64,000 nt of DNA from Hyalella azteca (GCF_000764305.2 NW_025934805.1:31738-95737); one strand, 5' to 3'. Shown: positions 1-11,419, counted from the stretch's first letter. Numbers and translations: made by a program. Notes: generated from the letters alone by a model not told the origin.

Positions 1-144
1 TGGGCCCAACGCCAACCATCAGCATGCAATATCCACACATAGCCTCAGATCAATGAGCTGCGGGTAACTCCGGCTGACAGTAAATCCGCTGTGCACAACA
101 CAGCCAGTGCTCCACAGCGCCGGAGCGCAACTGGCCGGAGCGCA

Positions 145-227
145 ACAGGCCCTACCGCAACAGGCGGCGAAGGTTAGGTTAGGTTAGGTTACGTTACGTT
201 AGGAGTAGCTGTTGCGGTAGGGCCTGT
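145..227. repeat. 19-bp perfect inverted repeat around a TTAGG-type tract
   Basis: The arms at 145-163 and 209-227 are perfect reverse complements (ACAGGCCCTACCGCAACAG and its complement). The 45-nt loop holds AGGTT units followed by degenerate ACGTT units. TTAGG is the usual arthropod telomere repeat, so the loop resembles a very short interstitial telomeric tract. It could also be a fragment of a foldback element. Confidence 0.75.
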
Positions 228-2140
228 GACTGAACGGCGCTGTTGTGGTGGGCGCTTTGTGTCAAAAGCCGTGAAGATGCCCGGCTGCGTTACGCTCGGG
301 AAGGTATATGAATCGCACTGTGGACTTGGGCTATGCTGACCTCTAGCTATCCACCCATCTCAGTTGGTAGTCACGGTTTCTTCGCAACAAACTGAACGTC
401 GAGTTTGATCGCACTCCAAAAGTTTGATCACTCCAAAGGATCTCGATAAAATAATCAGTCAGTCATCAAGGATACAAAACTAAGTTCATATTTATTTCCT
501 TCCTTCACTCAAATTTCCCTCAAGAACCTAAATAGTTGACAATTTTCAACGTCTTTTATCGCTGTTTTTCTCCATCTTTTTACACCGCAAAAATCAATTC
601 TCAGTCCCAGGAAGAGCTCGTGACGGTATCTTGTCTACGAGATCTTATTTAATACGAAGACTTGGCGTTCTCAAATAAATTAGTGGACGACTACAGCTGC
701 TAACTTGACTACGTTGACTCCGACTGCTTCTTTTAATATTATTTAGTTTTTGTACTATTTTGAATACAGGGTTGCCAGATGGTCCTTCTTTTCCGGACAA
801 ATTCCGCGATTTAGTTTCTTTCGATTGCATTGGCCGGGTAAAATATATGATTGGGGCACTTCCTTATCAAATTTGAAATAAAAATATATGGGATTTTTAT
901 AACGGAACCCACAAATATACTACTACATATTGAGTTATAGGCCTTTTTTATCCTTTTTTGTTAGCGGACTTGGCCGTTTTTGGCCATCTGGCAACACTGA
1001 ATTATGTACCACTACGTCCTGGAGAAATACACTCCGTGGTAATTCTCGATCTCTCCGGACATCCATCAATCAGCCGTGAACCGCTCAGCTTTGTCCTTGG
1101 TTGAACTAGTAGAAGGTTGACCCACCAGAAGCCCATTTTTGCGGATGTAGCTCGTTGTTCGCCTGTGACGTCACTGATCTCAGTGACGTCACGGGCATTA
1201 ACCAATTACCAAAATGCGATCAAACCAGTCGACCAATCAGGCATGAGAATGACGGGTTTGTTTACGTTTCTCGATCTACGTGACGTAACAAGAAAGCTGG
1301 ACTGAAAGACGGAACTTCTTGTTGGTCAACCTTATATAGTTCGACCATGGCTTTGTCCTCCTCCGGCCTTGCATAAAACCTGCCATGCACCACCAGGCCG
1401 CGGATCGAATATGACTTCCGGGCATCGTTAAATTACGTAATTGTACGTTCACTGCATCTGAGGCTAGGTTTTAGATAGCAGAGTTCTGTTCCAAAATTTA
1501 TCGTCCTTCGACGAGTGGTCGTTCGACCGAGGGCTGGTTTGACGCACGGCCTAGATTTGATTGTCCAGAAGTGTTGAAGGCTACGTTCCGGAAGGCAGGA
1601 ATCATGATGGTCCATTACATCCAGGGCAATGGTGGTCTTCGGCAGGCGAACCAGGAGGACGAGCAGGCCATTCCTTCTTCTTCTTCAGATGAGTAATTAA
1701 AGGAAATGGGAATTTATAGGTAAGTTCAAATTTTACATCGAATTGAAAACTGGGAAAAATCTTCAGAGCACAATGATGGCACAATAAAAAATCGTTCATC
1801 AACAACTGATTATTCACGAACTGTGGTAATGGTTACTACTATTACCATACTTGGATTCCTGACCAAAATACATTTATCGTAAAAATATTGCAAGCGCAGG
1901 CATGTGGGTGGCCGGTGTTTAAAATTGGATGGTGGCTTTCATAAATTTCAGGAACTTCCTTCTGCACTAGAAATTGTGTCTTCTGTCTTACAGTCGTTGA
2001 GACTTGGCATGTCTATTCTTTCACCAGAAAATAAAGCTACCGATTAAGTGCATACAATATGGTTTACTTCATGGGCGTTTTCACCTCGTAGTTAAAAATT
2101 TAATAAGACGTATGTACATTTTGGGGTAAAAATTGTGACT
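228..2140. other. No gene recognised, AT-rich intergenic DNA
   Basis: Short open frames here show no recognisable domain or splice-supported structure. A purine/pyrimidine-skewed TTC run lies near 1674. The only distinct site is the palindrome at 1165-1192, listed separately. Confidence 0.5.
1165..1192. promoter_or_regulatory. Perfect palindrome of two CRE-like sites
   Basis: GTGACGTCACTGA at 1165-1177 is mirrored by TCAGTGACGTCAC at 1180-1192 with a 2-nt spacer. Each arm contains TGACGTCA, the full consensus cAMP response element bound by CREB/ATF bZIP proteins. A third partial match (GTGACGTAA) lies near 1281. No adjacent gene was identified, so a regulatory role is inference. Confidence 0.45.
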
Positions 2141-2142
2141 TG

Positions 2143-2425
2143 AACTGGGCTGTGAAGCCCAGTGGTTGTAGTTCAGAGTAAAGTATATTATGGTGCATGG
2201 TTGGAATCTGGATTGGAGCAGTGAGCTGCGGGTTCGATCACAGCTACCTGCGTCAGTTCTGCCTAAAGTCGGCGAGGTGGCCGGGTGATTGAGAACAGCA
2301 GTACTGAAGTAGTGAGTTGTGGGTTCGAAACCGCAGACAACTTTGAGAATTTTGCTATGCCAAGAATCGGCGACTGGCCACATGTGGCCTAATGAACGCA
2401 AATACTACTATTACTATAGCGACTC
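2143..2425 (+). mobile_element. Dimeric tRNA-derived SINE, diverged copy
   Basis: Two tRNA-like halves follow each other. B-box-like sequences GGGTTCGATCAC (near 2229) and GGGTTCGAAACC (near 2321) are RNA polymerase III internal promoter elements. The 3' part ends with 'cggcgactggcc...ggcctaatgaacgc' and a short ACT-rich tail. The same layout recurs at 14278-14528 (+) and 52137-52366 (-), which establishes it as a dispersed family. This copy is the most diverged and its first A box is damaged. Confidence 0.7.
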
Positions 2426-2429
2426 GTTA

Positions 2430-3080
2430 GCTAGGATAGTTGATACTTAGAAGTTAATCATGATTAATTAGGAAAAGTTTATTGTTTGTATTATTTTCAC
2501 GCATGTATTGTAGATAATTATGGTTGAGCAATGAATAATGAAGCAGCATATAAGCGACTTTTGAAATTTCTTCAGAGAAGCTTTGTTTCTAAGTTTAGTT
2601 TAACGTATAACCGAATAATTCTACAGGCAAATTGGGCAAGCTGTAGCATATCCGAGAAAGTGATCATCAGAGTGATGGGAATTATTGCCTAAATAGGGTA
2701 AATGGAAGACAATATTCCTACATGATAGGGTAAATGGAAGTAGCAAGTTTATTAAAGAAATAAGTGATCGATTCAAACAACTAGCGACATTACAAAACTT
2801 TTTCGGGATCTAGTTCCGCATTACAGTGAATCACGGACCAGGGTAGCGATACAGTGGCCAGAGAAAACGGCCAAATTTGCTCCCAAAATGGCCAAAACAT
2901 ATCAGTAATTTTATAATTTTAAGTGCACTAATTAATTTTTTTTGTTTTTATACATTTACGTTTACAAATTTAAGCCTAACGCTGATTATTGCCAGCCAAC
3001 ACTGTTAAAAAAAGGCCCTAATCGTCAAATTTGCCGAAAAAAGGTCCGTCTGGCAATTAGGCCACCTACAAGTTCGTGAA
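2430..3080. other. AT-rich stretch without a gene
   Basis: Nothing recognisable was seen. A short duplication of 'atagggtaaatgga' occurs around 2694-2730. It lies 3' of the minus-strand exon at 3092-3775. Confidence 0.4.
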
Positions 3081-3091
3081 CGTCAACCTCA

Positions 3092-3775
3092 CTATGATGT
3101 AAGATGGTGGAAGATGAGGTAATATTCTCCATGTTCTGCATTAGCGAACGTGTCATTCCCATCATAAAACAAATTCCTGAAGTTTTTAAGTATCACTGAG
3201 GAGGTTGTCCTGTCATCATCCTCGCTTTCTCCGATAATCTTAACAACTTGGTTGTAAAACAGCTCCTGTTCCAAACCTATCATTAATTTCTCGTCATTTC
3301 GATCAAAGTTTTTCAATTTTCGTCCTAAATCCTTCTCCATTTCCTCGTGATTTGCCAAATAAAAATCCATGTTGCAAGAGATTGTCACAGTCAGAAGTTC
3401 CAAGGCCTTTTGAAATGTAATTTTTTTCACCGTCTCCACTTTCCTGTTCGGATCAAAAAGTTCGGAATATTGCCACTCCCGTGAGTACAGGGAGTCCAGC
3501 TTCTCTCTGGACTGAAAATATCTCAAGTGAATAATTTCCAGCGTAAAGTCATAGTCGCCGAAACTGGATGCCCTCAGCTTCTGGGTAGGAACTTTATCCC
3601 TTGACCAATCATCCAGCCCTTGCAGACATTTTATAACATCTTGATTCGGTCCATCCTTGTGCAAATTAACCTGGTCTGAGTGGTCAACCTCAAGAACAAG
3701 CGGTACTCGCATCAGAGAGTAAGTGCCATTTTCAAGCTTCAGCTGGACATCACTTGCCTGCGTCTGGGTGGCCAT
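3092..3775 (-). CDS. Unrecognised 227-aa protein or coding exon with a splice acceptor at its start
   Basis: The product is not recognised. The ATG (3775) begins 'MATQTQASDV' and sits 6 nt inside a strong acceptor on the minus strand: a run of T residues, then CACAAAACCTCAG ending at 3782. The frame stays open for 227 codons with normal amino-acid composition. The C-terminal half is charged and probably helical, with an acidic run (ESEDDD). No signal peptide or membrane segment is evident. The terminal TAG overlaps a possible donor, CATA|GTGAGG at 3093/3092. If that donor is used the exon ends in phase 2, as in the two NACHT genes of this window, and the stop would be an intron artefact. I see no Walker motifs and no R-N-x3-H motif, so membership in the NACHT family is only suggested by the shared acceptor-then-ATG layout. 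Confidence 0.55.
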   Translation of the reverse strand: MATQTQASDVQLKLENGTYSLMRVPLVLEVDHSDQVNLHKDGPNQDVIKCLQGLDDWSRDKVPTQKLRASSFGDYDFTLEIIHLRYFQSREKLDSLYSREWQYSELFDPNRKVETVKKITFQKALELLTVTISCNMDFYLANHEEMEKDLGRKLKNFDRNDEKLMIGLEQELFYNQVVKIIGESEDDDRTTSSVILKNFRNLFYDGNDTFANAEHGEYYLIFHHLTS

Positions 3776-3829
3776 TTCCAACTGAGGTTTTGTGAAAAAA
3801 AAAATGATGGTCAAGCTGCGGAAAAGGCA

Positions 3830-6230
3830 ACCAGCCCTGCGCGATAAGATGCAGTGATTGCGATTACATTGGAAATCACTGACGGGTGCCTGCAGTAGAC
3901 ACAGAGGGCTAGAAATTATATACCGGGTTTCTTAAAATGAGGAAATCTTGCATCTCACTCATTGAAAACTATCATTCTTTTAAATTTTCTCAAACTCTGA
4001 ACAAACTGAGCTAGATCAACCAAGCAACGATGAGATATGTTAAGATTAAAACACAATAAAAACAACCGCCTCACCAGATACGTCTAAGAAGCCTCCTCAA
4101 CAATGCTGAAAACTCTGGTTCTGCGGCGGGGGGCATACAAATATTTGTATTTGAAATTTATATATTTAATGTCTTATGAAGTGTACATGGAAGGTTTCAT
4201 AACAATAAAATTTATGTTATGTGTAATGAATGTCTACATGTCAGCCTGAATACTGCGGTTCAAATTTTATCAAATGCAATGTGGGGCATCAAAGGGAGAG
4301 ATGAAGATCGTTAACATGAACTGAACAGAATAATCGTTTCCTGCGTATCAGATTCCTAGCCATGGTTAGGAGCTAAAACTTTTCAAACCATCTTTAGGCG
4401 ATCTGCTTGCCCTCGTCGCGAAACTGTCGTGAAAAAATATACTGCATGAAATCAACCTATGTCAGATTCCCCGACATATTTAACTGTTAACGAAACATTT
4501 CCGATGAGTCTAATAAAAATTTGTGTGTTTTTTGTGTTGATGCAGTTTGGGAATAATGATGGTAAATGACCAGAACGGTCGAAGTGAAGATAATGTCAAG
4601 GACGATGAGAAAAAAAACTTTATATAGTGTGGGCAACGAAGATGAAAATAAGGATGCTAACGTCAGAGGTACAATTTTAGAGAACTATGACCGTAGTAAT
4701 GAAGACAATATGTGAACCATGCGTAACGTATACGTAATTCTACCAACACGAAGAAATACATGCATGACGTGAACACTCCAATCTACACAACGCATTATTG
4801 TGCAACTGGTATAAAGAATACCCCACAACTGAGACCTGCAGTCAGACACCGCGAGCTGGTGGTGGGACGCTCAGGAACTTTGCCCTATATGGGAGCGCGA
4901 GATCCCATATAGGACTTCTGACGAGCTATAGGCATTATCCCCGGAGGGGATAAGAAAGGGGAAAGATTTTGAAATAGACTCCCACAAAGATGGTAGGGTT
5001 GGGGCTACTTTGGATATTACTACTATAGAAAAGTCGCATGTACAGGAAATTATTTTCAAGAAAGGAAGTTTTGAAATGAGAAAATGAATGAAAATGTAAT
5101 TAAGTGACAGAATTTAAGTGACCAGATAATAATCAAGCAAGAGGACGATGTGGGATCAGTTAGAAAAATTGTCATTCATTGCCTGATGGAGCTACGAGCT
5201 CGTAAATGTTTAAATACTCTAATGCCGCAACACAGGCAGGCTCGATCGCTTCACGCGCTGGATCAGCAAAGAACAACGAGTTTGCTAAAACACCTTAATA
5301 AAATGACAATCTCTGAAAAAAATGGGAAAAAGCAAGTTCATTTATAATTCAGTGCATCAAATTCTGTGTTATCTGGCATACAAATTTGAGTAGGTCTTGA
5401 AATGCAATAGAGAAGAAAAATGATGGTCCATGTGATGCGTGTCAAAAGTTTAACTAAAGAAGATGGGTTAGAAAGTCCTAGTAATGGCCATATAAATTGA
5501 AACATTACACAGTTAGGAGACTTTGAAGGATATCATATATTAACACAATTAAAGAGTTTACAAGATGAGCGTTTAATTCAGTTTAAAAATCCATTACTGA
5601 TGAACAAATGTCAACAAAAGCGGAAAGTCAAAACTTCTTAAGACGACTGTGGGAGAGTATAATGATATGATAGTATAATGACATAGTTTGTAGAGTATAA
5701 AATGATAGATATCAAAACAGCACACTTGACTATTAGTACTTGAATAACTATGGACTATGACTGTGTGTTGTTACATATTTATGGGACTTTATGATAGCCT
5801 TTTTCATAAATGTTTTTGTAATGAAGCGCTCATCAACCTTAAAGCAGAAGGACCATCGCAGCTCCTGTGTAGTCTAGAAACACTTAGGAAATATGCTTAG
5901 AGGTTCTTGAATAAGAAATAAGATATAGTTGTAATTTATTCATATGGAATAGAAGTTAGTTTCTGAAGACCATGTACAAGTGGATGTCACTACAACGTCG
6001 GTCCGACAGTTTTTTTTGCCGTTAGTTCGAACAATGCATACAGGCGAGGTGCTACGCAATTTGAGTTCAATGCTACAACTAGTTTTTTTTATTTGATTTT
6101 GATTTTTATTCACAAAGGAGCTCTAGTTACAATTCAAAAGAGAAAAAGAAAAACATTTATAAAAATAATAGAGACATCCAAGTGAATGCCCATAAGCAGA
6201 TAAGCTTTGCAGGCAAAATAGGTGATTTAA
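3830..6230. other. AT-rich region with no recognised gene
   Basis: No domain-bearing or splice-supported ORF was found. A small hairpin lies at 4884-4913, with arms CCTATATGGGA and TCCCATATAGG. Motifs resembling 'tatatgggag...ccgagattttg' recur near 13780 and 21340, so scraps of a dispersed repeat are present. Confidence 0.4.
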
Positions 6231-6236
6231 AACTCT

Positions 6237-6434
6237 ATTCCAATGATAAGTCAAAGAAGTTAAGAGCAACAGAAAGTTTCTAAATTAAACACATACAAGG
6301 AAAAAAACCTCAAGAAAACTGATAACAGGATGTCACTAAAATTAAGCGTAACAAAGCAATATCAATATAATTCCAATGATAAGTCAAAGAAGTTAAGAGC
6401 AACAGAAAGTTTCTAAATTAAACACATACAAGGA
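6237..6434 (+). repeat. 65-bp direct duplication next to a LINE 3' end
   Basis: The 65 bases at 6237-6301 recur, apparently identically, at 6370-6434, 133 nt downstream. They begin ATTCCAATGATAAG and end CACATACAAGGA. Both lie just beyond the 3' end of the minus-strand LINE, so they may be part of its 3' UTR. Confidence 0.7.
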
Positions 6435-6558
6435 TACAGTGATACAGTGATTAAAGACGGGTAAAAACTTGAAATATAGAGTCAAAAATATTCAGAACCT
6501 GTATGACAAACGAAGTCAAATTAATACTGATCAAGAATAAATTTACGGAATTTTATTT

Positions 6559-7110
6559 TTAAAAGTAATTTGGAACACTCTTTTTAAAATATTCATGCAA
6601 TTCATTAAAATATTTGACGCAGTTAAAAACAGTACCGCTTTTTTCTACTTCCAGACGAACCGCTGGTAAGTTAAATCCTACGCCCCTGCTATTATGGGAA
6701 TGTTGAGGGACGAGAGAGGCGAAGGCAGACTCAAAAAGACGATCATCATAGAAAAGTGCCCTATGCATGAATTTTAAAAGCTCAAATTTATACATATCGT
6801 CAAGTTATAAGATTTTAGACTGCTTATATAATACGCTAGTGGGAGTCAAAGGAATATTCCAACGTACTTAACCCAAAGCATGGAACGCAATGTTTTATTA
6901 ACTAGCGTAATGACCCTCTTCTTTCTATTAAAAGGTACACCCCCCCAGATTACCAAAGTGTTTGCTAGTTTAGAAACAGACAATGCGTAGAAAAGAGTTT
7001 TTAACGAAGTAAAAGGTAGGACGCTCGATAATGCACGCAAAACTCCGTGGGCTTTACTCAGCCCCTGACAGACGTAGTTGATGTGCTTATTGAAGGAAAT
7101 CTTGTTAAAC
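6559..7110 (-). pseudogene. LINE ORF2 C-terminal region (post-RT domain), frameshifted
   Basis: Two frames carry sequence typical of the region after the RT domain in CR1/Jockey-like ORF2 proteins. One has 'LKTLFYALSVSKL...IWGG' (6846-7040). The other has 'YKFELLKFMHRALF' and 'NSRGVGFNLPAVRLE' (6559-6795). They sit in the correct order behind the RT ORF and are separated from it and from each other by frame breaks. This region has no catalytic residues and is often linked to RNA binding. Confidence 0.7.
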
Positions 7111-8251
7111 CAAGATATCTAAATTCGTCGACCCATTGTAAAATTGTGCCATTAAAGGTTATATCACGAAGGATGGAAACGGGTCTAGGAGTAAAAAGCA
7201 TCAACTTAGTTTTGTCAGTGTGAGCTACTAGCTTGTTATCTAAAAGCCATCTCGACAAATGCACAGTCAGTTCCGATATGTTATCGCACACTTCGTCGAA
7301 GGAACTTCTCGAGACATAAAACACTGCGTCGTCGGCAAAAAGTTTGCAGTTCACATTAAGAGATGAAGCAATGTCATTAATAAAAATAGTAAAGAAAAGA
7401 GGTCCCAGTACAGAGCCTTGTGGCACACCTATATTGATTGGTTTTATGGGTGAATTGAACTCGTTTAACGCGACGAACTGTTCTCTATTCGAGAGGTAAG
7501 ACTGAATAAGTGAGAGGAAGGTCCCTCTAATACCATAACGGTGTAGCTTCCCTAGAAGAATTCGGTGATTCACACAATCAAAAGCCTTCTGTAGGTCCAG
7601 AAAAAGAGCGACACAGTAATCTTTTGAACGGTACGTCCTAAGAAGGTCTTGAAATAGATAATATATAGCCATGGTTGTGTTGCTACCCTTACGGAAACCA
7701 AACTGGTTATCAGATATAATTGAAAATTTATCAAAAAAAGTAGTTAGTCTAGAGTGGAGAATTTTTTCAAGAATCTTATTAAGATATGACAGGGTTGATA
7801 TAGGACGGTAATTAGAGACTTTGTAAGGGTCACCCGATTTAAAAATAGGTATAACTCGAGCTCGTTTCAGTAAATTAGGATACACTCCTGTGGACATACA
7901 GAGGTTAAAAATATGCGCTAAGACTGGCGCTACAGTGTCAGCTACAAGATACAATATTCTTGGCTGAAATTCATCGACCTGAAGTTTTTTGCCCTTGCAC
8001 AGTCGTAAAATTTGCTTTATCTCAAATTCAGAAGTAGGAAACCGGAGGCAGGTTGCCTCACAGGAGGGAATTTCATTCATCAAATTATCGTTCACAGGAC
8101 CTAAGTTTTTTGTGATATCGTTAGCAACAAAGATGAAATAATTGTTAAATTCAGTTGCTGCATCGGTACCGGAAATTATATCATTAATTTTTAACAATTC
8201 AATTCTTTTTTTACAACATTTTTTACAAGCAAATTGTTGACAATTTTCCAA
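7058..8251 (-). pseudogene. LINE reverse transcriptase domain
   Basis: This is the reverse transcriptase part of ORF2, which copies the element's RNA at a nicked target. Clear RT motifs occur in order: 'NYRPIS', 'DLQKAFDCVNH' (catalytic Asp of motif A), 'GVPQGSVLGP' (motif B) and 'LFADDAVFY' (F-A-D-D, motif C). The catalytic Asp residues are all present. The frame overlaps the endonuclease ORF and differs from it by one base at the seven-T run 8206-8212. It loses frame again near 7110. These breaks make the copy a pseudogene even though the domain core is well preserved. Confidence 0.9.
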
Positions 8252-9387
8252 AGAACCTTTGAGTCATTCGACGCCTGCTCGATTTTGGCTGCGTAGATTT
8301 GCTTTTTGACAGTCTTGATTAACGCATTTAGGACATTTCGATAAGTGGCATATGATCGACGAAGAATTACACCAGAGCGGGAGAGCTTCAGAAGCTTATG
8401 TTTCTTCCTGATAGCAGACTTAATTTCAGCTGTCACCCAAGGAGGCTTATGTTTTTTTACTGATACAAACTTTATGGGAAATGATTCATTATAAATTTTA
8501 GAAAGTTCAGATATAAAGGAGTGCATTGCTGCGTTAGGTTCGTTAATATTTGAAAGAAAAGCCGATGGAAAAAGTTTCATGTTTTCCTTGAACTTATGAA
8601 TATTTTCATCATTAATCACGCGAATTTTCCTCAGAAGTGAAACAAAAGGAAATCTCGTTTCAAAGTGAAAGAACGTCATCAAGTGATCAGACAAGTCGCA
8701 GTCAACAACGGCTGAATAGGGATTGGATCCAAAAGAAAAGTTACACCAGATATGGCCAAGTAACGAGAACGGGGTAATGGGGTTTTGAGGAGAGATTCTG
8801 GTTGGCTTGGTTATAACTGGATAAAAATTGCTACACAGAATTTCATGTATAAAAAAATTGGTCGAGCATAAATTAAGAGGGTTGTACAGATTTATATTGA
8901 AGTCCCCACAAAAAATTGTTTTACTAGTTCCCTTTATATTCGAAAGAACCTCGACTGAGAACAGTTCATTGAATGTTCGAATGCTGTTGGAGGATGGTCT
9001 ATAGACGCAAAAGATAGATATCTCAAAGGCAGGTAAGCGGACACATAAACTCAAGAGTTCATACTCATTTTTCACCCAAGAGAAATCATTATTAACCCTC
9101 GCGCTGAACTTTTCATCCACGTAAGCAGTTATACCTCCCCCATGGCTGTTGCGATAAATACTATACTTGGAAAAACCAGGAATATTAAATACTTGGTCTG
9201 AGTTTGGACTCAGCCAGGTTTCCGTTAGTAAAATGATGGTAAATTTAAAATTCACTGAGCTAAGAAAAACCATGAATTGGTCAAAATTTTTACGAATACT
9301 CCTAATATTAAAACAAACAAGTGAAAAAAGATTCGTGGGTAAAATTACTTGATCGCTGTAAAAATGCATCACAGTCAAGGATTTCAC
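8191..9387 (-). pseudogene. LINE AP-like endonuclease domain
   Basis: The N-terminal half of ORF2 is an exonuclease-endonuclease-phosphatase fold that nicks the target DNA. Visible motifs are 'LVCFNIRSI' (metal-binding Asn), 'LLTETWL' (catalytic Glu), 'GGGITAYV', 'VYRPS', 'FCGDFNIN' and 'DLSDHLM' (catalytic Asp-His). After the domain a basic linker ('IRKKHKLLKL') leads into the RT frame. The final residues after the poly-Lys stretch are an artefact of the one-base frameshift at 8206-8212. Confidence 0.88.
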
Positions 9388-9588
9388 AATTCACAACAGG
9401 AATATCAGCGACAAGATCATCACTTAGAGACAAAGTAGGATAAGTAAATTCAGCCATCATAGTGAATATATAGACAATAAGAATGTTTAAAAAGCATCAG
9501 GCATTAGAATTAGAATCTACCAGCGATTCTTCAAATTTGGTCAGGTCACACTCAGAGTTGATGTAGGAAACCTTAACACTCGACAGTC

Positions 9589-10174
9589 TTAGCACAAACT
9601 TGACCTTGCCACGCGTACACTCTCTCGATAGAATTGTTGGCTTTTTTTAGAGTTCTGAGCTTGAAGAGGTGCACGCAGTCTTTTAGTCAAGTACTCATTT
9701 GCAAATAAGTTTTCAGTTTTTTTCCTCTTCACAGCCACCAGAGTACGGTTTCTAGCCTCCTTTGAGACAAAGGTCACCCGTAAATGTTTCGTTTCCTTCC
9801 CTAAGACGTCCACGGCCTCGATGTCAGCGGCTCGAAGAGCTCCATTATCGTACTCGTTCATCTTGTCTACAAACTTCTGCTTGATACTCTCGGGGGTTTC
9901 TAACTGCATCAACATTGTTCCCAGCAGTGGAGACAGACGAAGATTCGATGATTGACAGGACCGCACTACCTTGGCAAGCCATTACTTTCACAAGCGAGTC
10001 CTGCTCAACAGAGTCCAGGCGTTTTTCAAGACGCAGCATGCTCGGGCCAACAGAATTTACATCAGCATTACTTGACATACGTGAAACATTACCTAGGGTA
10101 GTAGGGCGGCGCCCAGTAACAGACGCATCAGGTGAAGAAAGGCCGCGCGAAACCACTTCAGAGTAGCTCGGCAA
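9589..10174 (-). pseudogene. LINE ORF1-like protein, in two overlapping frames
   Basis: Upstream of the endonuclease, two minus-strand frames (9845-10174 and 9589-9966) form one broken ORF1-like protein. The first has 'LRLEKRLDSVEQ', a probable short coiled coil. The second has 'LRVTFVSKEARNRTLVAVKRKK' followed by 'ANEYLTKRLRA'. That pattern is common in ORF1 proteins with a nucleic-acid-binding FP25K-like domain. The frames must be joined by an indel within 9845-9966. Function (RNA chaperone) is inferred from position. Confidence 0.6.
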
Positions 10175-10275
10175 GGAAGCCTGTTTTCATGGAGATGGTC
10201 GTGGTCGCATTTAAGTTTAGTGTTCATAGCGACTAGGTTATCAATGCTGCCCAACATTCTAACATTTAGAGAGGC

Positions 10276-10345
10276 CATTGTTAACATTGGCCATTGTTAA
10301 CAAATGTTAACATTGTTAACATTTTCTAACGTCAAAAGAGGCCAT
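10276..10345. repeat. GTTAAC-rich junction between LINE and Penelope remnants
   Basis: 'Aggccattgttaa' occurs at about 10271 and 10337, with several GTTAAC units between. This looks like a duplication or microhomology at the boundary where the Penelope-like fragment meets the 5' end of the LINE. Confidence 0.45.
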
Positions 10346-10528
10346 TGTTAAGCCCTGAACATCAGTAAAATCTTTCAAGCGGTCAACAAAAGTATAAGAA
10401 TTATCTACTGTATACTGGTTAGTTGTAAGACAGTTTAAGACAGGAACTAGAAATTTAGCCAGTTTAAAACTAGGGGCATTATATGCGGCAAAAATTGGTC
10501 GGAATTGAAACTTTGTGGCAAAATCCAC
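10316..10528 (-). pseudogene. Penelope-like element, N-terminal reverse transcriptase fragment (inverted piece)
   Basis: On the minus strand the frame reads 'RPIFAAYNAPSFKLAKFLVPVL', then 'LTTNQYTVDNSYTF' and ends 'MASFDV'. This is the characteristic start of the RT region in Penelope-like retroelements, just before motif A. It stops at about 10316, so motifs A to C are missing. The C-terminal half of a Penelope protein begins immediately to the right on the opposite strand. The pair therefore looks like an internally inverted or head-to-head double insertion. Confidence 0.75.
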
Positions 10529-10538
10529 AAAGTTTCAA
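10505..10538. repeat. 14-bp perfect palindrome at the Penelope inversion junction
   Basis: TTGAAACTTTGTGG (10505-10518) is the exact reverse complement of 10525-10538, with a 6-nt spacer. It lies exactly where coding direction changes between the two Penelope fragments. Confidence 0.75.
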
Positions 10539-10555
10539 TCCACACAAAGTTTGTG

Positions 10556-11419
10556 GGAATCTTTGTGGCAAAACTTGCAACATAATTCTATTAAATTTAC
10601 TATGGAACTTGAATCGAACAATAGTTTGTCCTTTCTAGACTGCAATATTACTAAATCTAATGGCCGTTTTCAAACCTCTGTTTACAGAAAACCAACTTTC
10701 ACCGGCCTAAGCACCAGCTTTTTTAGTTTTTGTTCTTTTAGATTCAAGATAAACGCGGCTTTCGTATATGCTCGACTTTTCATTCCATGCATTTTGAATT
10801 TGAATTTTTGCGCAATATCTTCTCGCTTAATGGATTTCCTTCTGGCTTGGTGTTTACCCAGATTAAGAAATTCATGTCTAAGCGATACAGTGAAGTTGTT
10901 CCAGAACCTGATGGCAGAAGCGTTGTTTACTGTTCTCTTCCATACTTCGGCCATGCGTCCGAAGTTATGTCAAGAGAATTAAAAGTTTTGTTTATGAAAT
11001 ACTTCCCGGACATTAATCTTCGTATCTTACTAGTGAATAATTTCAAAATAGGTTCGTTTTTTAGGTACAAAGATATCCTTCCTCCTCATATGCGATCGTC
11101 CCTAGTTTATAAATTTAGTTGTGCACGGTGTGCATCTGCGTATGTCGGAATGACGGCACGCAACTTTTACACTCGGGTCGCTGAGCATAGAGGTAGGAGT
11201 TATAGGACTGGGCAGTTACTATCGCGCCCTCCTCATTCGGCTGTGCGCACTCACGCCGAACAGTGCAACGTTCCAGTGTCCGACACAGACTTTAAGGTTT
11301 TAGCTTATAGTTCTGGTGCTTCCGATCTGCGTATTTTGGAATCCTTGTATATTTTTAAAGAGAAGCCTAGTTTAAATGCTGCCTATAGTTCTTATCCATT
11401 AGAAATTGTGAATAGATAG
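10556..11419 (+). pseudogene. Penelope-like element, C-terminal RT and GIY-YIG endonuclease
   Basis: The plus strand encodes the second half of a Penelope-like element protein in two frames, with a frame change around 10760-10800. The first frame has '[27 protein letters not shown]', the RT thumb-side region typical of Penelope elements. The second (10787-11419) continues '[12 protein letters not shown]' and 'LVNNFKIGSFFRYKD'. It ends with a GIY-YIG nuclease region, 'SSLVYKFSCARCASAYVGMT', then 'TRVAEHRG' and 'LRILESLYIFKEKPSLN'. GIY-YIG is the endonuclease used for target nicking by this class. The RT catalytic motifs are absent from this piece, so it is inactive. Confidence 0.88.

Larger units (their letters stand above)
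6540..10260 (-). mobile_element. Non-LTR retrotransposon (CR1/Jockey-like), nearly complete but frameshifted
   Basis: Read on the minus strand, the element has an ORF1-like region (9589-10174), an apurinic-type endonuclease (to about 8206), a reverse transcriptase and a C-terminal tail (to 6559). These are the parts of an autonomous LINE in the usual order over about 3.7 kb. The coding frame breaks at least at the T7 run 8206-8212 and near 7110, so this copy is inactive. No poly-A tail or clear target-site duplication was found. The 3' edge is uncertain. The clade call is from general motif style only. Confidence 0.85.
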
